From positions 1 to 64,000 of the forward strand of contig JBAKBP010007415.1 of the NCBI GenBank assembly GCA_037953745.1: a stretch of 64,000 nucleotides of DNA. Reading direction: 5' to 3'. Positions 12,301-22,483 of the stretch are shown in pieces. The notes under the pieces are model-generated. The model had not been told where the DNA came from. It searched no databases and worked only from the letters and a program-made list of their open reading frames with translations. Numbering within the stretch: position 1 is the first letter of the stretch; every line of letters starts with the position of its first letter. This stretch comes from Lithodes maja (lineage: Eukaryota > Arthropoda > Malacostraca > Decapoda > Lithodidae). Made by a program: the position numbers and the translations under genes.

Positions 12301-12338
12301 GTGGCCACCCCTTCGGGGATCACGGCGTCAGGCAATAG
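9327..12338 (+). CDS. LINE polyprotein: endonuclease and reverse transcriptase, 1003 aa
   Basis: Single uninterrupted ORF that would nick target DNA and copy the element RNA at the nick. The N-terminal exonuclease-endonuclease-phosphatase domain shows TWNVSG (about residue 10), catalytic E in ETKWKG (41-46), GDMNG (146-150) and SDHY (248-251). The RT domain shows APGTDG (about 508), QGGFRKGRGCVDQI, the first catalytic Asp in DLEKAYDRV (636), GLKQGCVMSPWLF and the catalytic FADD box (740-743), then KYLGSVLSKDG. The C-terminal region has the Trp/Arg-rich block LRWFGQMERM and GQRGRGRPNMRW typical of RTE-like elements. M1 is the first in-frame ATG; a second at 9348 sits directly before the endonuclease and could be the real start. 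Large antisense frames over this gene are shadows. Confidence 0.9.
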   Translation: MPSDILRMATWNVSGMNDGTKEREVLEVLVNARLDVCGMTETKWKGSDVREWECGMGVCAGVSEGTAREGACLFVSSKWKECVREYGSVGSRIVWVRMKVGIQTWVIVCVYAPTEDILERKKEEFWMNVEACLEKFDKNERIFLIGDMNGKVGDRKVEGVVGGWGVPSEVNGNGSALVDVCVGRRLWIANTFFRHRMIHRYTWKRMLTMKDKTVVERKSLIDYVCVDERMKKSVMDARVYRGIGGGLSDHYVVVAKVRIQKKWVRRAGGRREEGGMVRRVERLQEEEVREEYRRAVERRLGGFDLEVMEEVEEMTKVFKDEICAACEEVCGVRRRGRGVKGTAWWTEEVRIAVEEKKKAYREWLGSRGNEDSERQKRARYVESKRVVKRVVKESKRRVDEEFGRNLSVKWRESKKLFWKEVKKVREGSKGNSKGVKDKNGRMLAEKQERVERWREYFSELLNERNEEPANIAGYGMGGRRREVVEEEVGIRRSEVWEAMKRVKLGKAPGTDGVCGEMLRYGGEIVIEWVWKMCKLAWEKGSAPDDWKTGIIVPLYKGKGERGVCGNHRGICLLSVVGKVYSRVVIERVRVRTEKWIGDEQGGFRKGRGCVDQIFTLNCVVEKYLEKKQKVYVAFMDLEKAYDRVDREGLWKVLRIYGVEGKLLKAVKSMYEGAKAAVRVESEQSEFFDLNVGLKQGCVMSPWLFTVYMDGVMKEILSRVVDVGVSLKREGIEWKLPILLFADDTVLMSDNEWELQGLVNEFGTVCEKRNLKVNTGKSKVMVFERGEVTECEVKLNGQAMEIVNSFKYLGSVLSKDGTMDEEVRERVQQGKRVVGTLKAVTRNRVVSMEVKKSLHDSVVIPTLTYGSEAWTLVERLRPRVRAVEMNYLRSACGITWRDRQTNEEVRRRCGVEVDVLESVKRNNLRWFGQMERMESERMTKRVYESEVEGQRGRGRPNMRWKDGVRNYMNEGGAGWGEGRRLTGDRGAWGRFVRGHPFGDHGVRQ

Positions 12339-12665
12339 ATAGATAGATAGATTTTCGGAATGTTGGCCGTACTCAGACTTCTGCCCTTTTATTGTGAATG
12401 AATGAATGCCTAAGAACAGACCCGCTTTTATTGATTTATTCATCTAGCTTCAATATCTCTGCCAAGCGAAGTTTGCAGAGATTACGTGATCGTAATCGAC
12501 AATCTTTTGTGTATTTATACATTTTCTTATTTTTTGTCTGTAAGCAAAGAAGAAACAAACAGAATAGAAAGTAAAACATAGGAACTTGATCGGCTATACA
12601 TGAAACTTTATTATTATTCTCATTAGGTGCACCTCCATCCCCCTTTCCCTCCTACCCCCCCGCTC

Positions 12666-12696
<31 letters not shown>

Positions 12697-12870
12697 AAAC
12701 ACAACACGAAAAGTGTTTGGTTAATTTTCGCAATATTCACTGTGTTATATACTACTTACTATTGGACTTACGCAAAATATTGATGATTGAATGATCCCAT
12801 ATGAAAGTTTAGGGCCCTAGTCCCTACATAAAACATGGCAATATCTCTTAAACGCCTTATGAAAATTTAA

Positions 12871-13242
12871 TTGAATGTAGTGACTGTATCCAGTGCATAT
12901 CAACATATTATGAACCAGATCAACCATTCAGTTCAATTCGACCACTCTACCCAATTCCAAAAATTAGATTTTTCAGCCGTCATCAACTGGGCTGTCGATG
13001 ACGACTCCTCTGAAAACCACTACGGCCAACAGGAGACCCGTGACGGCGACCAGACCCAGGGGTCCTACTACGTGCAGCTTCCCGACGGTCGCCTGCAGAA
13101 GGTTGCCTACTACGTTGACGGTGACTCCGGCTACATTGCCGATGTCACTTACTCTGGTGAAGCCCGCTTCGACTCCGGATCCTATGAGTCCCGATCCTTC
13201 GAGTCCCGATCCTTCGAGTATGGCTCCGACGAATCCAAGTAA
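12871..13242 (+). pseudogene. Headless cuticle gene 3 (truncated exon 3 fused to intergenic sequence)
   Basis: The frame runs from former intergenic DNA (to about 12984) into exon 3 of a cuticle gene at the codons for NWAVDDDSSENHYGQQE and continues through the complete RR-2 domain to the normal GSDESK end. No signal peptide, promoter or exons 1 and 2 remain, and the upstream 38 codons are ordinary spacer sequence (compare 1068-1182). The retained part differs from genes 1 and 2 at several residues (DGD for DDD, GYIAD for GYVAD, SFESR for SSESR), so it comes from a distinct paralogue. A secreted product is not expected. Confidence 0.85.
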
Positions 13243-13318
13243 ATGGATTTTAACTAATCCTAGACAATGGATATCGTGGGTGTCAACGACAACGATGCTA
13301 TTACATTCTTTGTCTCTC

Positions 13319-13670
13319 CTTGACCTTTTATAAATTATTATTTTTTCTTATGATACATTATTTATTTATTAAAATAATTGTGCAATCCAATCCCAAGTTT
13401 GTTTGTATTCCTGATAGTTTTGTATCCTAGAAAGCTCTTGCATTTAAATATTCTCTTTAAATATTCAGATTTAGACTTTTAACAATTAAGTGGGTTTGTC
13501 TGCTGATTCCTAAAGGTAAACCTTAATCGGAGCAATATTATGGATATTCAAATAAATTTATATCCTCTTACTGTAATATAGTCGCTCCAAAGATAACTAA
13601 TGAAAAACAACAAGAGTTAATGAAAACTAGGAATTGTTAAATTTATATCCCGAAATATTAATGATTATAA
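13319..13670 (+). other. Diverged copy of the cuticle-gene 3' flank
   Basis: It aligns by eye with window positions 1-340 (for example AAGTTTGTTTGTATTCCT, AAGTGGGTTTGTCTGCT, AGTAAACCTTA), but with many substitutions and small gaps, unlike the near-identical flanks of units 1 and 2. This marks the right edge of the + strand array. No gene is seen. Confidence 0.75.
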
Positions 13671-13776
13671 ATAATGATAAATAAACTCCTTATAATAAAA
13701 TAATAAAAATAAATAAATACAAAAATAACAGATACAAAAGTGTGGTGTAATTTGATGTCGGGTGATAGTTCAAGTT

Positions 13777-14183
13777 GTTGTTGTTGTTGTTCCCCAAGCT
13801 GCCTGGCCGAACAGCCCCAAGGCCCCGAGTAAGGCCAAGGCCATAAACGAGCGCCCCCACAGAACCCTCCCTGCCGACCACAATAAAGCTTGGGTGACCG
13901 AAGCCACTCCATGGCGGGGAGCTGAGAGGGTGCGTAAACGCCCGGGAAACCAAAGCCCCACCCAGGGCCCTGTGCCCCTCAGCAATTATGAAGAGAAAGT
14001 TGAGGGGCAAAGGAATAATGTGACGCTTTAGCTTCCAATCTTGGTAGATTGGGAGGTCAATCCACGGAAGAGACGCCGTCACTTGAGATTTAGAAAATAT
14101 ATAAGTAAAAGGAACAGTCAGAGTAAGCTATGGGTATGGCAGAGATCGCTCAGGTCTCACTCTGATAGACCAGCCCATCGCCA
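13777..14183 (-). mobile_element. Retroposon of about 407 bp with 15-bp target-site duplication
   Basis: GTGATAGTTCAAGTT occurs at 13762-13776 and again at 14184-14198, a perfect 15-bp duplication. The element between them carries a (GTT)n run at its left end, i.e. an AAC-repeat 3' tail if read on the minus strand. It is unusually GC-rich for the neighbourhood. I see no clear tRNA-like promoter at the right end, so it may be a 5'-truncated LINE tail or a SINE of unknown origin. The overlapping ORFs have no recognisable domain. Confidence 0.75.
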
Positions 14184-14349
14184 GTGATAGTTCAAGTTTT
14201 GTGTACCTATTGCCAATGAGCGATGTCTAATGGGAATTGGTGTGTCCGATAGTCCTGGGAAAATTGATGCACTCTGAAACCGAATGAAACAGAGACATGA
14301 GCAACGAACCAATAGTTAGCACATAGACAGTTAGTCGGCAGGCACAGTG

Positions 14350-14475
14350 TCGAGGGACTGGAGTTCTCGAAAAATGCCTCCAGTCCTGACGCTATTCTTG
14401 ATTTACAGTGTGATGCCTTAATAATCCAGTGGGGTTGACAGCCTCTGAAGTCCTATTTTAACTAACTAACTAAGC
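14350..14475 (+). repeat. Short dispersed repeat with TAAC-repeat tail
   Basis: CAGTCCTGACGCTATTC, TTACAGTGTG, GGGTTGACAGCCTCTGAAGTCCTA and a TAACTAACTAACTA tail are found again, with small changes, at about 51465-51570 in an intron of cuticle gene 5. The tail suggests a retroposed 3' end. Confidence 0.6.
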
Positions 14476-14515
14476 ATGAACAAAGCGTGTGCAGGTTGAA
14501 GGGAGCTCCCGTCTT

Positions 14516-14733
14516 AAGCTGGTATCACACGAACGCTTTCTCCCTCAACACTGGTCTGGCATCTTATGAGGTCAACATTTATAATATTTTTGTCATCTAA
14601 GTTCATCTACCATCAAGTCTAGTTTCCGATACCAGTGCAAAATATTCCAGAAATGTTGCCAGAAAAATGTTGATCATCGAATGTTGACTATCGAATGTTG
14701 ACTATAAAAGCTCTCGTGTGATACCGGCTTTAT
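14516..14733. mobile_element. Short element with terminal inverted repeats
   Basis: The left end AAGCTGGTATCACACGA is mirrored at the right by TCGTGTGATACCGGCTTT, 218 bp in all. The interior (TCTAGTTTCCGATACCAGTGCAAAA, TGTTGACTATAAAA) recurs in part near 2796-2890 in the cuticle unit. It is MITE-like; the superfamily is unknown. Confidence 0.55.
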
Positions 14734-15604
14734 TGTGTGTGTTCCTGCGGTGGGTGAAGTGGTTTGGCCGAGGTTGGTAGTTGGTTGGGGCGTGTCTGGA
14801 GGTATAGGTGGGTTGGTTGGGGTGCAGGGGAGGGAGGTGGTTGCAGTGTTGGGTGTGCTGGTGTAGGTGGGTTGGTGGTGGTGCAAGGGAGGGAGGTGGT
14901 TGCAGTGTTAGGTGTGCTGGCCGAGGTTAGCCTAACTGACTATTGGAGTGCCACGTCCTTCAGGGATTACTCGCTGCACGGTAAGGACCTTCAGGTTTAT
15001 GTATTTATACCACATATTTCAGTTCGATTATATTGGTATGATAGGAACATATTTTTAATTTTAAGGAGGATCCGGCCACCGAAAAATGTAGAAATTCATC
15101 TTCAAGGGGGGGTGTAGGTGTTTATCATTCTGGCAATCATTAGACTATGTTATTCAAATTAGGAAAGATCTGTTAGTTAAAAGGATTAATTAATATAGTT
15201 TGCAACCTTTTAATGGGTAGACGTCCTTCCTAAGCTGAATACAATCGTCTAATGGTTGATAGAATGTATGGAAAAGAACGTCACCGGTTCAGAATGGGTT
15301 AACGAGGCAGTTATAATATGATATCCACACACGAACCAGAATCAACATCTCACTGCTTCGAATCACAATGAACCCAAGTTTTGAAGCGACTAATTCGTTC
15401 GCCACATTGCTAGGTAAATGGCTGTTAGGGGGGGGGGGGGGTTATTCATTTATCTATTCTGTTTTTTATTATTATTATTGTTCTTAATAGTATATGAGTA
15501 AGTCCTGAGTTTAGGAACTACTTGATCTGGGTGGTGTTATTATGAAGCGTAAATCAACTCGCTAAGCTTCATGGTTTGATAACGTAGGTGATCTCATACC
15601 CAAG
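14734..15604. other. Repeat debris, no gene seen
   Basis: GT-rich low-complexity sequence at 14740-14920 contains a duplicated segment (GGGAGGTGGTTGCAGTGTT, twice). A fragment of the TTAA-type element follows at about 15059-15115 (CCGAAAAATGTAGAAATTCATCTT), then a half copy of the foldback family at 15170-15301 and a poly-G run at 15429-15441. No coding region is supported. Confidence 0.6.
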
Positions 15605-15814
15605 GCGAGATTAACGAGACGTCTTTTTTATTGAATTTCAGCTACATTTAGAAGATTTTGTGAAGCTTACGAAGGACATATAGTAGCTATATAGGGATTA
15701 ACCGAGATAGTCTTTACTGTTTTGATTGTTCGATGTCCTTCCTAAGCTCAATGAAATCGTCTAATTGTTACCAGGATATAATGGAAAGGATGTCACAGGT
15801 ACTGAATGGGTTAA
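15605..15814. repeat. Foldback element of the GGGTTAA family
   Basis: Mirrored halves: left ATTTAGAAGATTTTGTGAAGCTTACGAAGGAC against right GTCCTTCCTAAGCTCAATGAAATCGTCTAA, ending TGAATGGGTTAA. Related to 2892-3105. Confidence 0.6.
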
Positions 15815-15871
15815 TAAAGACAAACAAAAAACCCACTATATGGTAATTAGAGGAGTATCGCTATTAAAATA

Positions 15872-16262
15872 AATTATATAACGGTAACGGTACACTTGTT
15901 TGGTCACGAGATGGCATTATATAACGGTAACGGTACACTTGTTTGGTCACGAGATGGCATTATATAACGGTAACGGTACACTTGTTTGGTCACGAGATGG
16001 CATTATATAACGGTAACGGTACACTTGTTTGGTCACGAGATGGCATTATATAACGGTAACGGTACACTTGTTTGGTCACGAGATGGCATTATATAACGGT
16101 AACGGTACACTTGTTTGGTCACGAGATGGCATTATATAACGGTAACGGTACACTTGTTTGGTCACGAGATGGCATTATATAACGGTAACGGTACACTTGT
16201 TTGGTCACGAGATGGCATTATATAACGGTAACGGTACACTTGTTTGGTCACGAGATGGCATT
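15872..16262 (+). repeat. 43-bp tandem repeat, about 9 copies
   Basis: The unit begins ATTATATAACGGTAACGGTA and ends CGAGATGGC, 43 bp long. The copies are identical by eye, which indicates recent amplification. The reading frame at 16158-16340 is a by-product of the array. Confidence 0.95.
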
Positions 16263-16289
16263 AGAGATACTACTTGCGACAGTATTATT

Positions 16290-16450
16290 AATCCAGTCGG
16301 TACCGGCGACATCCTTTCATTATATTCTGGCCACTTTTAGACGATTTTATTCGGCTTAGGAAGGACGTGTACCAATTAACAGGCTACCGGCTATCTCAAT
16401 GCAATCATCTGGATACTATTCTGAGACTGCGGACTAAACGAGTTGACTGT
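16290..16450. repeat. Foldback-family fragment
   Basis: Contains the diagnostic pieces TTATATTCTGGCCACTTTTAGACGATTTTATTCGGCTTAGGAAGGACGTGT and a partial mirrored half (CAATGCAATCATCT). The right arm is eroded. Confidence 0.5.
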
Positions 16451-16619
16451 ACACTAATCAAATATTATTAAAACAAATTCTTCATCTTCGATATATTTAG
16501 GATAGGCAACACTGAGTCGGCAGCTTTGACCACTAGATGGGGTACTTCGTCAAAATATCCAGTAGAAGAAAGAGGTGGCAGACTGGCAGTATTGAGGGTG
16601 TGCGCGTAAAACATGAAAG

Positions 16620-16990
16620 ATATATTGGTAGTTGTCATGCTCCTGAAAGTATTTGATAGTGATGGTTGCATACATAAAATGGTGAGTGGTATGCTATTTT
16701 GGTAGTTATCGTGATCCTGAAGGTATTTGGTAGTGTTGGTTGCTTACGTAAAATGGTTAGTGGTATGCTTGCTAAATTGGTAGTTATTGTGATCCTGAAA
16801 GTATTTGATAGTGATGGTTGCATACATAAAATGGTGAGTGGTATGCTATTTTGGTAGTTATCGTGATCCTGAAGGTATTTGGTAGTGTTGGTTGCTTACG
16901 TAAAATGGTTAGTGGTATGCTTGCTAAATTGGTAGTTATTGTGATCCTGAAAGTATTTGGTAGTGATGGTTGCATGCGTAAAATGGTGAA
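16620..16990. repeat. 149-bp tandem repeat, about 2.5 copies, with internal half-repeats
   Basis: The period is 149 bp (for example GTTGCATACATAAAATGGTGAG at 16666 and again 149 bp later). Each period is two related halves of about 75 bp containing TGGTAGTTATYGTGATCCTGAA. Three overlapping minus-strand frames with similar starts are products of the repeat. Confidence 0.85.
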
Positions 16991-16999
16991 TGGTATGAT

Positions 17000-18114
17000 A
17001 TTAGAGATGGCAGTGGCATATGATTTATGAGAGAGCCAATAATAGTGAAGATGGTGGAAAGAGCTCGTACTGGTGACTACATGGGTGCGTTTGTAGATTG
17101 TGACAAAAAAGACCCAAGTTTTCGGTCGGTGTCAGTCCTCTCTCAAACCCCTGTCCGCCAGGACCGCCAGTGGTTTGTAAGCAGGCCTGCCTTGTTACCA
17201 TGCAAACGCGTAATGAGAGAAACTAAGGTAAATATTACTTTCTGAACTGACAGTGATTTCAGCAACAACTGTGTGTGTTTGTATGTGTTTTTCCTTCATA
17301 GACAGTGTTTTCTTATAGTAATGAGACGCTGAAATTAATGTTTACCCATCATCCAACAATCTAAAAAACACGCCCCCCCACCAGTGGCTAGGAATATACC
17401 TTTGGGTTGTAATGGGATACAGGATGATTTAAAGGGGGCTTATTGAAATCAGCATCTACAGTATGTTGACAGTAGGGGGCCTAATTAAGGTTTTAGCCCC
17501 ACACTTTTGTCGCTGACGCCGTCGCTAGGGAGAATTATAGTAAGATTTTTTTTTTTTTTTACAATGCTGTATAATAGGTCCCACATCATGCATTTGCGAC
17601 AGTATATGATGTATAACAATGTAGTATGGTATATAAGAAACCTATAGAACACGTACTGTAAACATATATGGGCCTGGTAACCAAACGCTTGGCTTGTACA
17701 GGGTACCAGGTATGTCCATTATCTTATATCTACCTTATAATACATTTCAGCTCAGAATGACATATATAGGAATGATTTACAGTATATGCTATATCAGATT
17801 TACTATGCACATACAGATTGATGGGATTACTCTCGATCTAAATCATATATACCGAAACGAGTAATGAAAGAAAACGTACACAATCTTAAGTATAGGTTGG
17901 ACTAGCCTGTTTTTAGCTCAGAGGCCAGTAGGTTAATTTATATGTAAACGTTGAAGCATTTACCCTGGTGGTTTATGAGATTACTTATTAAACTTGTCAT
18001 TGCAGCTTAATAGTGTTCATTAGCCACATCATAATTATTTAAGATGGTATTGTATTCCAAGTAACGATACAGTTGTCGTTGAGCTTCCATCTTTGGTGGT
18101 GTAATGGTTAGTAT
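17000..18114. other. No gene recognised
   Basis: The 72-aa + frame at 17027-17245 has no recognisable domain or splice context. The rest is AT-rich sequence with a poly-T run at 17547. Nothing further can be supported. Confidence 0.5.
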
Positions 18115-18490
18115 TTAAGGGGGGATGGGCCGGTTTTCTGGATCACTTTCTCCCTCATGTTTATCCCCATTGGTTTTCAGATGTTAAGATGTTTTTCCCA
18201 TTAGTTAGTCGATTTTTAGACCTTTCGCCCCATTTCTTCGTCAATATTTAGACCTTTCGTGCTATTTAGGTGTCAATATTTTCCCTGGCGAACGATAGTG
18301 AGCCTGTAATGTTGGAAAAACCGGCCTTCGGCCGGAACATTTTTCTACCGAAAAATGTACAAATTAATCTAGAAGGGGGATCTAATGGATTTTTGTTTTT
18401 GTTTTAATTTTATGGAGGTCTAGGGAGAAAACTAGAAAAATAATGAATAAATGCAAAAAATCACCCAAAAAGTTAACCATCCCCCCATAA
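18115..18490 (+). mobile_element. TTAA-type short element, copy 1
   Basis: Starts TTAAGGGGGGATGGG and ends CCATCCCCCCATAA, i.e. inverted ends with a degenerate TTAA at the right. The core holds the family signatures TCCCTCATGTTTA, CCGGCCTTCGGCCGG and TTTTTCTACCGAAAAATGTACAAATT. It is noncoding; the family is described under the copy at 32749-33116. Confidence 0.75.
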
Positions 18491-18666
18491 GATCTGTATG
18501 CGGTACCCCATATTCCGAAACACCTTTCGAACCCTGTTATCCGGGTGTAAACAAAGCCTTTCTGCCCTGCCCTAGCTTAGAAATATTCGTGTTTACCCCA
18601 TAGACTGCATTGTAAGCTATACTCAATGATTGATGCAATTATTATGAATCAAATACAAGGTGCATT

Positions 18667-20150
18667 TGGCAATCAATGTATGTGAGTGTTTATATATGTG
18701 ATATGCTGCTGTTTGGCAATCAATGTATGTGAGTGTTTATATATATGTGATATGCTGCTGTTTGGCAGTCAATGTATGTGAGTGTTTATATATGTGATAT
18801 GCTGCTGTTTGGCAGTCAATGTATGTGAGTGTTTATATATGTGATATGCTGCTGTTTGGCAGTCAATGTATGTGAGTGTTTATATATGTGATATGCTGCT
18901 GTTTGGCAGTCAATGTATGTGAGTGTTTATATATGTGATATGCTGCTGTTTGGCAGTCAATGTATGTGAGTGTTTATATATGTGATATGCTGCTGTTTGG
19001 CAGTCAATGTATGTGAGTGTTTATATATGTGATATGCTGCTGTTTGGCAGTCAATGTATGTGAGTGTTTATATATGTGATATGCTGCTGTTTGGCAGTCA
19101 ATGTATGTGAGTGTTTATATATGTGATATGCTGCTGTTTGGCAGTCAATGTATGTGAGTGTTTATATATGTGATATGCTGCTGTTTGGCAGTCAATGTAT
19201 GTGAGTGTTTATATATGTGATATGCTGCTGTTTGGCAGTCAATGTATGTGAGTGTTTATATATGTGATATGCTGCTGTTTGGCAGTCAATGTATGTGAGT
19301 GTTTATATATGTGATATGCTGCTGTTTGGCAGTCAATGTATGTGAGTGTTTATATATGTGATATGCTGCTGTTTGGCAGTCAATGTATGTGAGTGTTTAT
19401 ATATGTGATATGCTGCTGTTTGGCAGTCAATGTATGTGAGTGTTTATATATGTGATATGCTGCTGTTTGGCAGTCAATGTATGTGAGTGTTTATATATGT
19501 GATATGCTGCTGTTTGGCAGTCAATGTATGTGAGTGTTTATATATGTGATATGCTGCTGTTTGGCAGTCAATGTATGTGAGTGTTTATATATGTGATATG
19601 CTGCTGTTTGGCAGTCAATGTATGTGAGTGTTTATATATGTGATATGCTGCTGTTTGGCAGTCAATGTATGTGAGTGTTTATATATGTGATATGCTGCTG
19701 TTTGGCAGTCAATGTATGTGAGTGTTTATATATGTGATATGCTGCTGTTTGGCAGTCAATGTATGTGAGTGTTTATATATGTGATATGCTGCTGTTTGGC
19801 AATCAATGTATGTGAGTGTTTATATATGTGATATGCTGCTGTTTGGCAGTCAATGTATGTGAGTGTTTATATATGTGATATGCTGCTGTTTGGCAGTCAA
19901 TGTATGTGAGTGTTTATATATGTGATATGCTGCTGTTTGGCAGTCAATGTATGTGAGTGTTTATATATGTGATATGCTGCTGTTTGGCAGTCAATGTATG
20001 TGAGTGTTTATATATGTGATATGCTGCTGTTTGGCAGTCAATGTATGTGAGTGTTTATATATGTGATATGCTGCTGTTTGGCAGTCAATGTATGTGAGTG
20101 TTTATATATGTGATATGCTGCTGTTTGGCAGTCAATGTATGTGAGTGTTT
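18667..20150 (+). repeat. 47-bp minisatellite, left part (about 31 copies)
   Basis: The unit is TGTTTGGCAGTCAATGTATG followed by a 27-base stretch ending GTGATATGCTGC, 47 bp. Copies are nearly identical; the visible variants are GGCAATC versus GGCAGTC and one unit with an extra TA. The array is interrupted at 20151 by an LTR retrotransposon and continues at 29094. Confidence 0.95.
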
Positions 20151-21996
20151 TGTTACGACCGGGCACTCGGGTACACTAGGGCTCTTACACAGGACTCGAG
20201 TATGGCTCGCTGCCACAACGGAAACACACGATCCCAACCCCAGAGTACTGCCAGCCGAACAAAAAACGCCACTACCCTCCAGAGTTCTATCTGCTATAAC
20301 GGGGTATACAAGAACTCGGTACTAGCGTTTCACACAACAGACTAATAACAAGACGGGAGTTATCTAGTCTGGTCAACAATCAAACAAAGAAGAAAGTACT
20401 ACAACACTAAAGAATAGTGTTGGCCGAAGCCGAAGTAATCCACCCTTGAACTAAGAACTTAAGAAGTCCTCCACCCTCTACTTCGGATCGGCACTATTAC
20501 GTTACGTTAAACAATAGTCCTCGAGCATCAAGCAAGGAATCTTCTGATAAGTTAGATGCTTCTCGAATACTCATAAGAAGTAAGTATCGGATTTTGAACA
20601 GCAATTTAATGAATAACTCACTGGTAATTAAAGGCTTTAAATTGACATAAGAAGAATTATAAGAATAAGCAATAGGATATGGCAAACATTAAGAAGAAGT
20701 ACTCCGACAATGCACTGGCAATAGCCTACTAGGATTGTGCTCGTGGGCCACTAATCTCTAAAGTAGCTAAGCGTGCCACACATGAAATCAAGTGCATAAA
20801 CAATAATATACATAAGGAGAAGCTTCAATACTATACTGTATCTGCTGGTCGAGCAAAGTCTAGCTGGGATATCCAAGGTTAAGAGACAATGGCTGAGCAA
20901 GCGGCTCGTAGCCTAGCGAGGTCCTTAAGACTGTGCGGCCAAATTACGTTAATTGACGGGATGCTCTCTTGAGAGATCCAGATCACTAGTATCTGGTTCT
21001 CTCCTGGCGATCCTCTCAAAGTCAAGCAAACGAGATAGCACAGTGTTGGGTGGCCGAGGCAAACGCCCTCACTCACAACACAGTGCTAAACTCACACGGT
21101 ACACAATCAAAAAGACCCCCTAGGCTTCCCACGTCTCCGTTGCAACTGTGCTGGTTCAACCAACCTAGCACTCATAGGAAATCACAACTCGAGGAACCCT
21201 ATCCCAGTCTAGCATTACCTAAACCAGCAGAAAACAGGAACATGAATAATAGTACACAGGGAAATACATATACGAGTGCAACAAACATCAATCAATCCTA
21301 TTCTAGTTGACCCTTCCAAAATAGGCTATCTAACAGGCACTTATCTCGTGAGAACTCAAGCGATAATACTTTGGCTGACTAAATCTGCACCAAAGGGGTC
21401 ATGGAGGTTAAACAGGGACGAGAAGAGAAGGAGATAGGCTGTTCAGAGAGTAGAGAAAGTTCACATCAGTCGGAAGAATATGGATAGTTGCAAGGGATAT
21501 GAGAGGTCGCTTTGCCTGATGAGTTCTGAGGAAAATGCGGCGGGACCTCCCTTTTTATACTCGGCCCTTTAGTGAGCATAACGCCAACTACTAAGGACCG
21601 CCCACTGGCAATCATGACGTCATATTCTCTCTCAATCTGGGATCGACAAAGAACTTCCCACGCGCTGAAAGGGAGGAAGGGAGGAGGGAATTAGGCCTAC
21701 CGGCCCGCGTGGCGCACTCACTGACCCCCCGCCACGTAATATCTCTCTCTCTCTCCTCTCATCATTACATACAAGTCCCACACACAATACTTATATCTAA
21801 TGATATAAAATAGAACTCGTTGACTTAGAAGAAAACAAAATACATAATGATAATACTTATAGTACAACGGTTCACATAAACTGAGTTAGGAAACTCTACA
21901 CAGACTACAGCCAAAGTTCCTGCCCTGACGATCCTAGCGAGAGTGGGGCCTGACTGGGCGTTCTGTACAGCATGCTCATACTCGACATGCGTCACA
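20151..21996 (-). repeat. 3' LTR (element orientation) of LTR element copy 1
   Basis: 1846 bp, long for a Gypsy element. It opens TGTTACGACCGGGCACTCGG on the + strand and closes GACATGCGTCACA. It contains a CT microsatellite near 21741. Frames inside it are not conserved domains. Confidence 0.93.
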
Positions 21997-22007
21997 CCTC
22001 CCCCAAG
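21997..22007 (-). other. Polypurine tract
   Basis: On the minus strand CTTGGGGGAGG lies immediately upstream of the 3' LTR start TGTGACGC, the usual primer for plus-strand DNA synthesis. Copy 2 has the same tract at 61871. Confidence 0.8.
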
Positions 22008-22483
22008 ATTTTACTTGCTCAACCCTGAGCTAAAATCTGATATACAGAACCCCATCAAACCCCTCACACCCAGCGACCGCATGGCACTAAAACAACGCTG
22101 AGTTTATCACTAAAACACATCTTATATAAAAAAAAAATTCACATTTCATAACTCCTCCCAACAATAGTAAAAGACATAATATCATGCTCCCAGAGCGAGC
22201 TTACAGCAGCTCAGCCGTTTGATAGTTCGTGGACTACTCAAACACTATAGGCTATGACAAACTTATACAATTATCTATATCAAAAAGAAAGAGTTTTTAT
22301 ATGATTTTTATATTTTAATATGTTTTTTTCCGGCTGCACTATAAGGGCAGCCTATTTTCTTCTATACCAAACGCTCAACAATCCTGCTTTACGACCCAAT
22401 ACGCTGGGCTACAACCGCGAGCCAACAAGCACCAAGCGCAAAATACTACTCAAACCAAAGCAGGAGGCTACCCGTGTGTCAAT

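Larger units (their letters stand above)
9141..12350 (+). mobile_element. Full-length RTE-like non-LTR retrotransposon
   Basis: A 3210-bp element inserted in unit 3. It is bracketed by a perfect 9-bp target-site duplication ATTTTCGGA (9132-9140 and 12351-12359); the empty site is visible in units 1 and 2 near 530 and 4807. It has a GC-rich leader of about 186 bp, a single ORF, and almost no 3' UTR: the tail is a short ATAG/GATA repeat that starts at the stop codon. Single-ORF organisation, an apurinic-like endonuclease plus RT, and a short microsatellite tail are typical of the RTE group. Everything needed appears intact, so it may be recent or active. Confidence 0.88.
8603..13318 (+). repeat. 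Tandem unit 3, disrupted by a LINE and an internal deletion
   Basis: It starts like units 1 and 2 and runs co-linear to 9140, where a LINE is inserted (9141-12350), resuming at 12351. At about 12985 it jumps from the position equivalent to 1182 to the position equivalent to 3943 of unit 1. It therefore lacks the promoter, exons 1 and 2, both introns and the first 28 bases of exon 3. The part after the jump carries several substitutions relative to units 1 and 2, and the flank after 13243 is clearly more diverged, so it derives from an older paralogue. Confidence 0.85.

Noticed and set aside
17027..17245. 72-aa ORF as a possible gene
   Set aside because: No recognisable domain, no paralogue in the window, no promoter or splice signals I can support.
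18667..20150. CRISPR-like appearance of the 47-bp array
   Set aside because: Contiguous tandem repeats without unique spacers in a eukaryotic context; a minisatellite.
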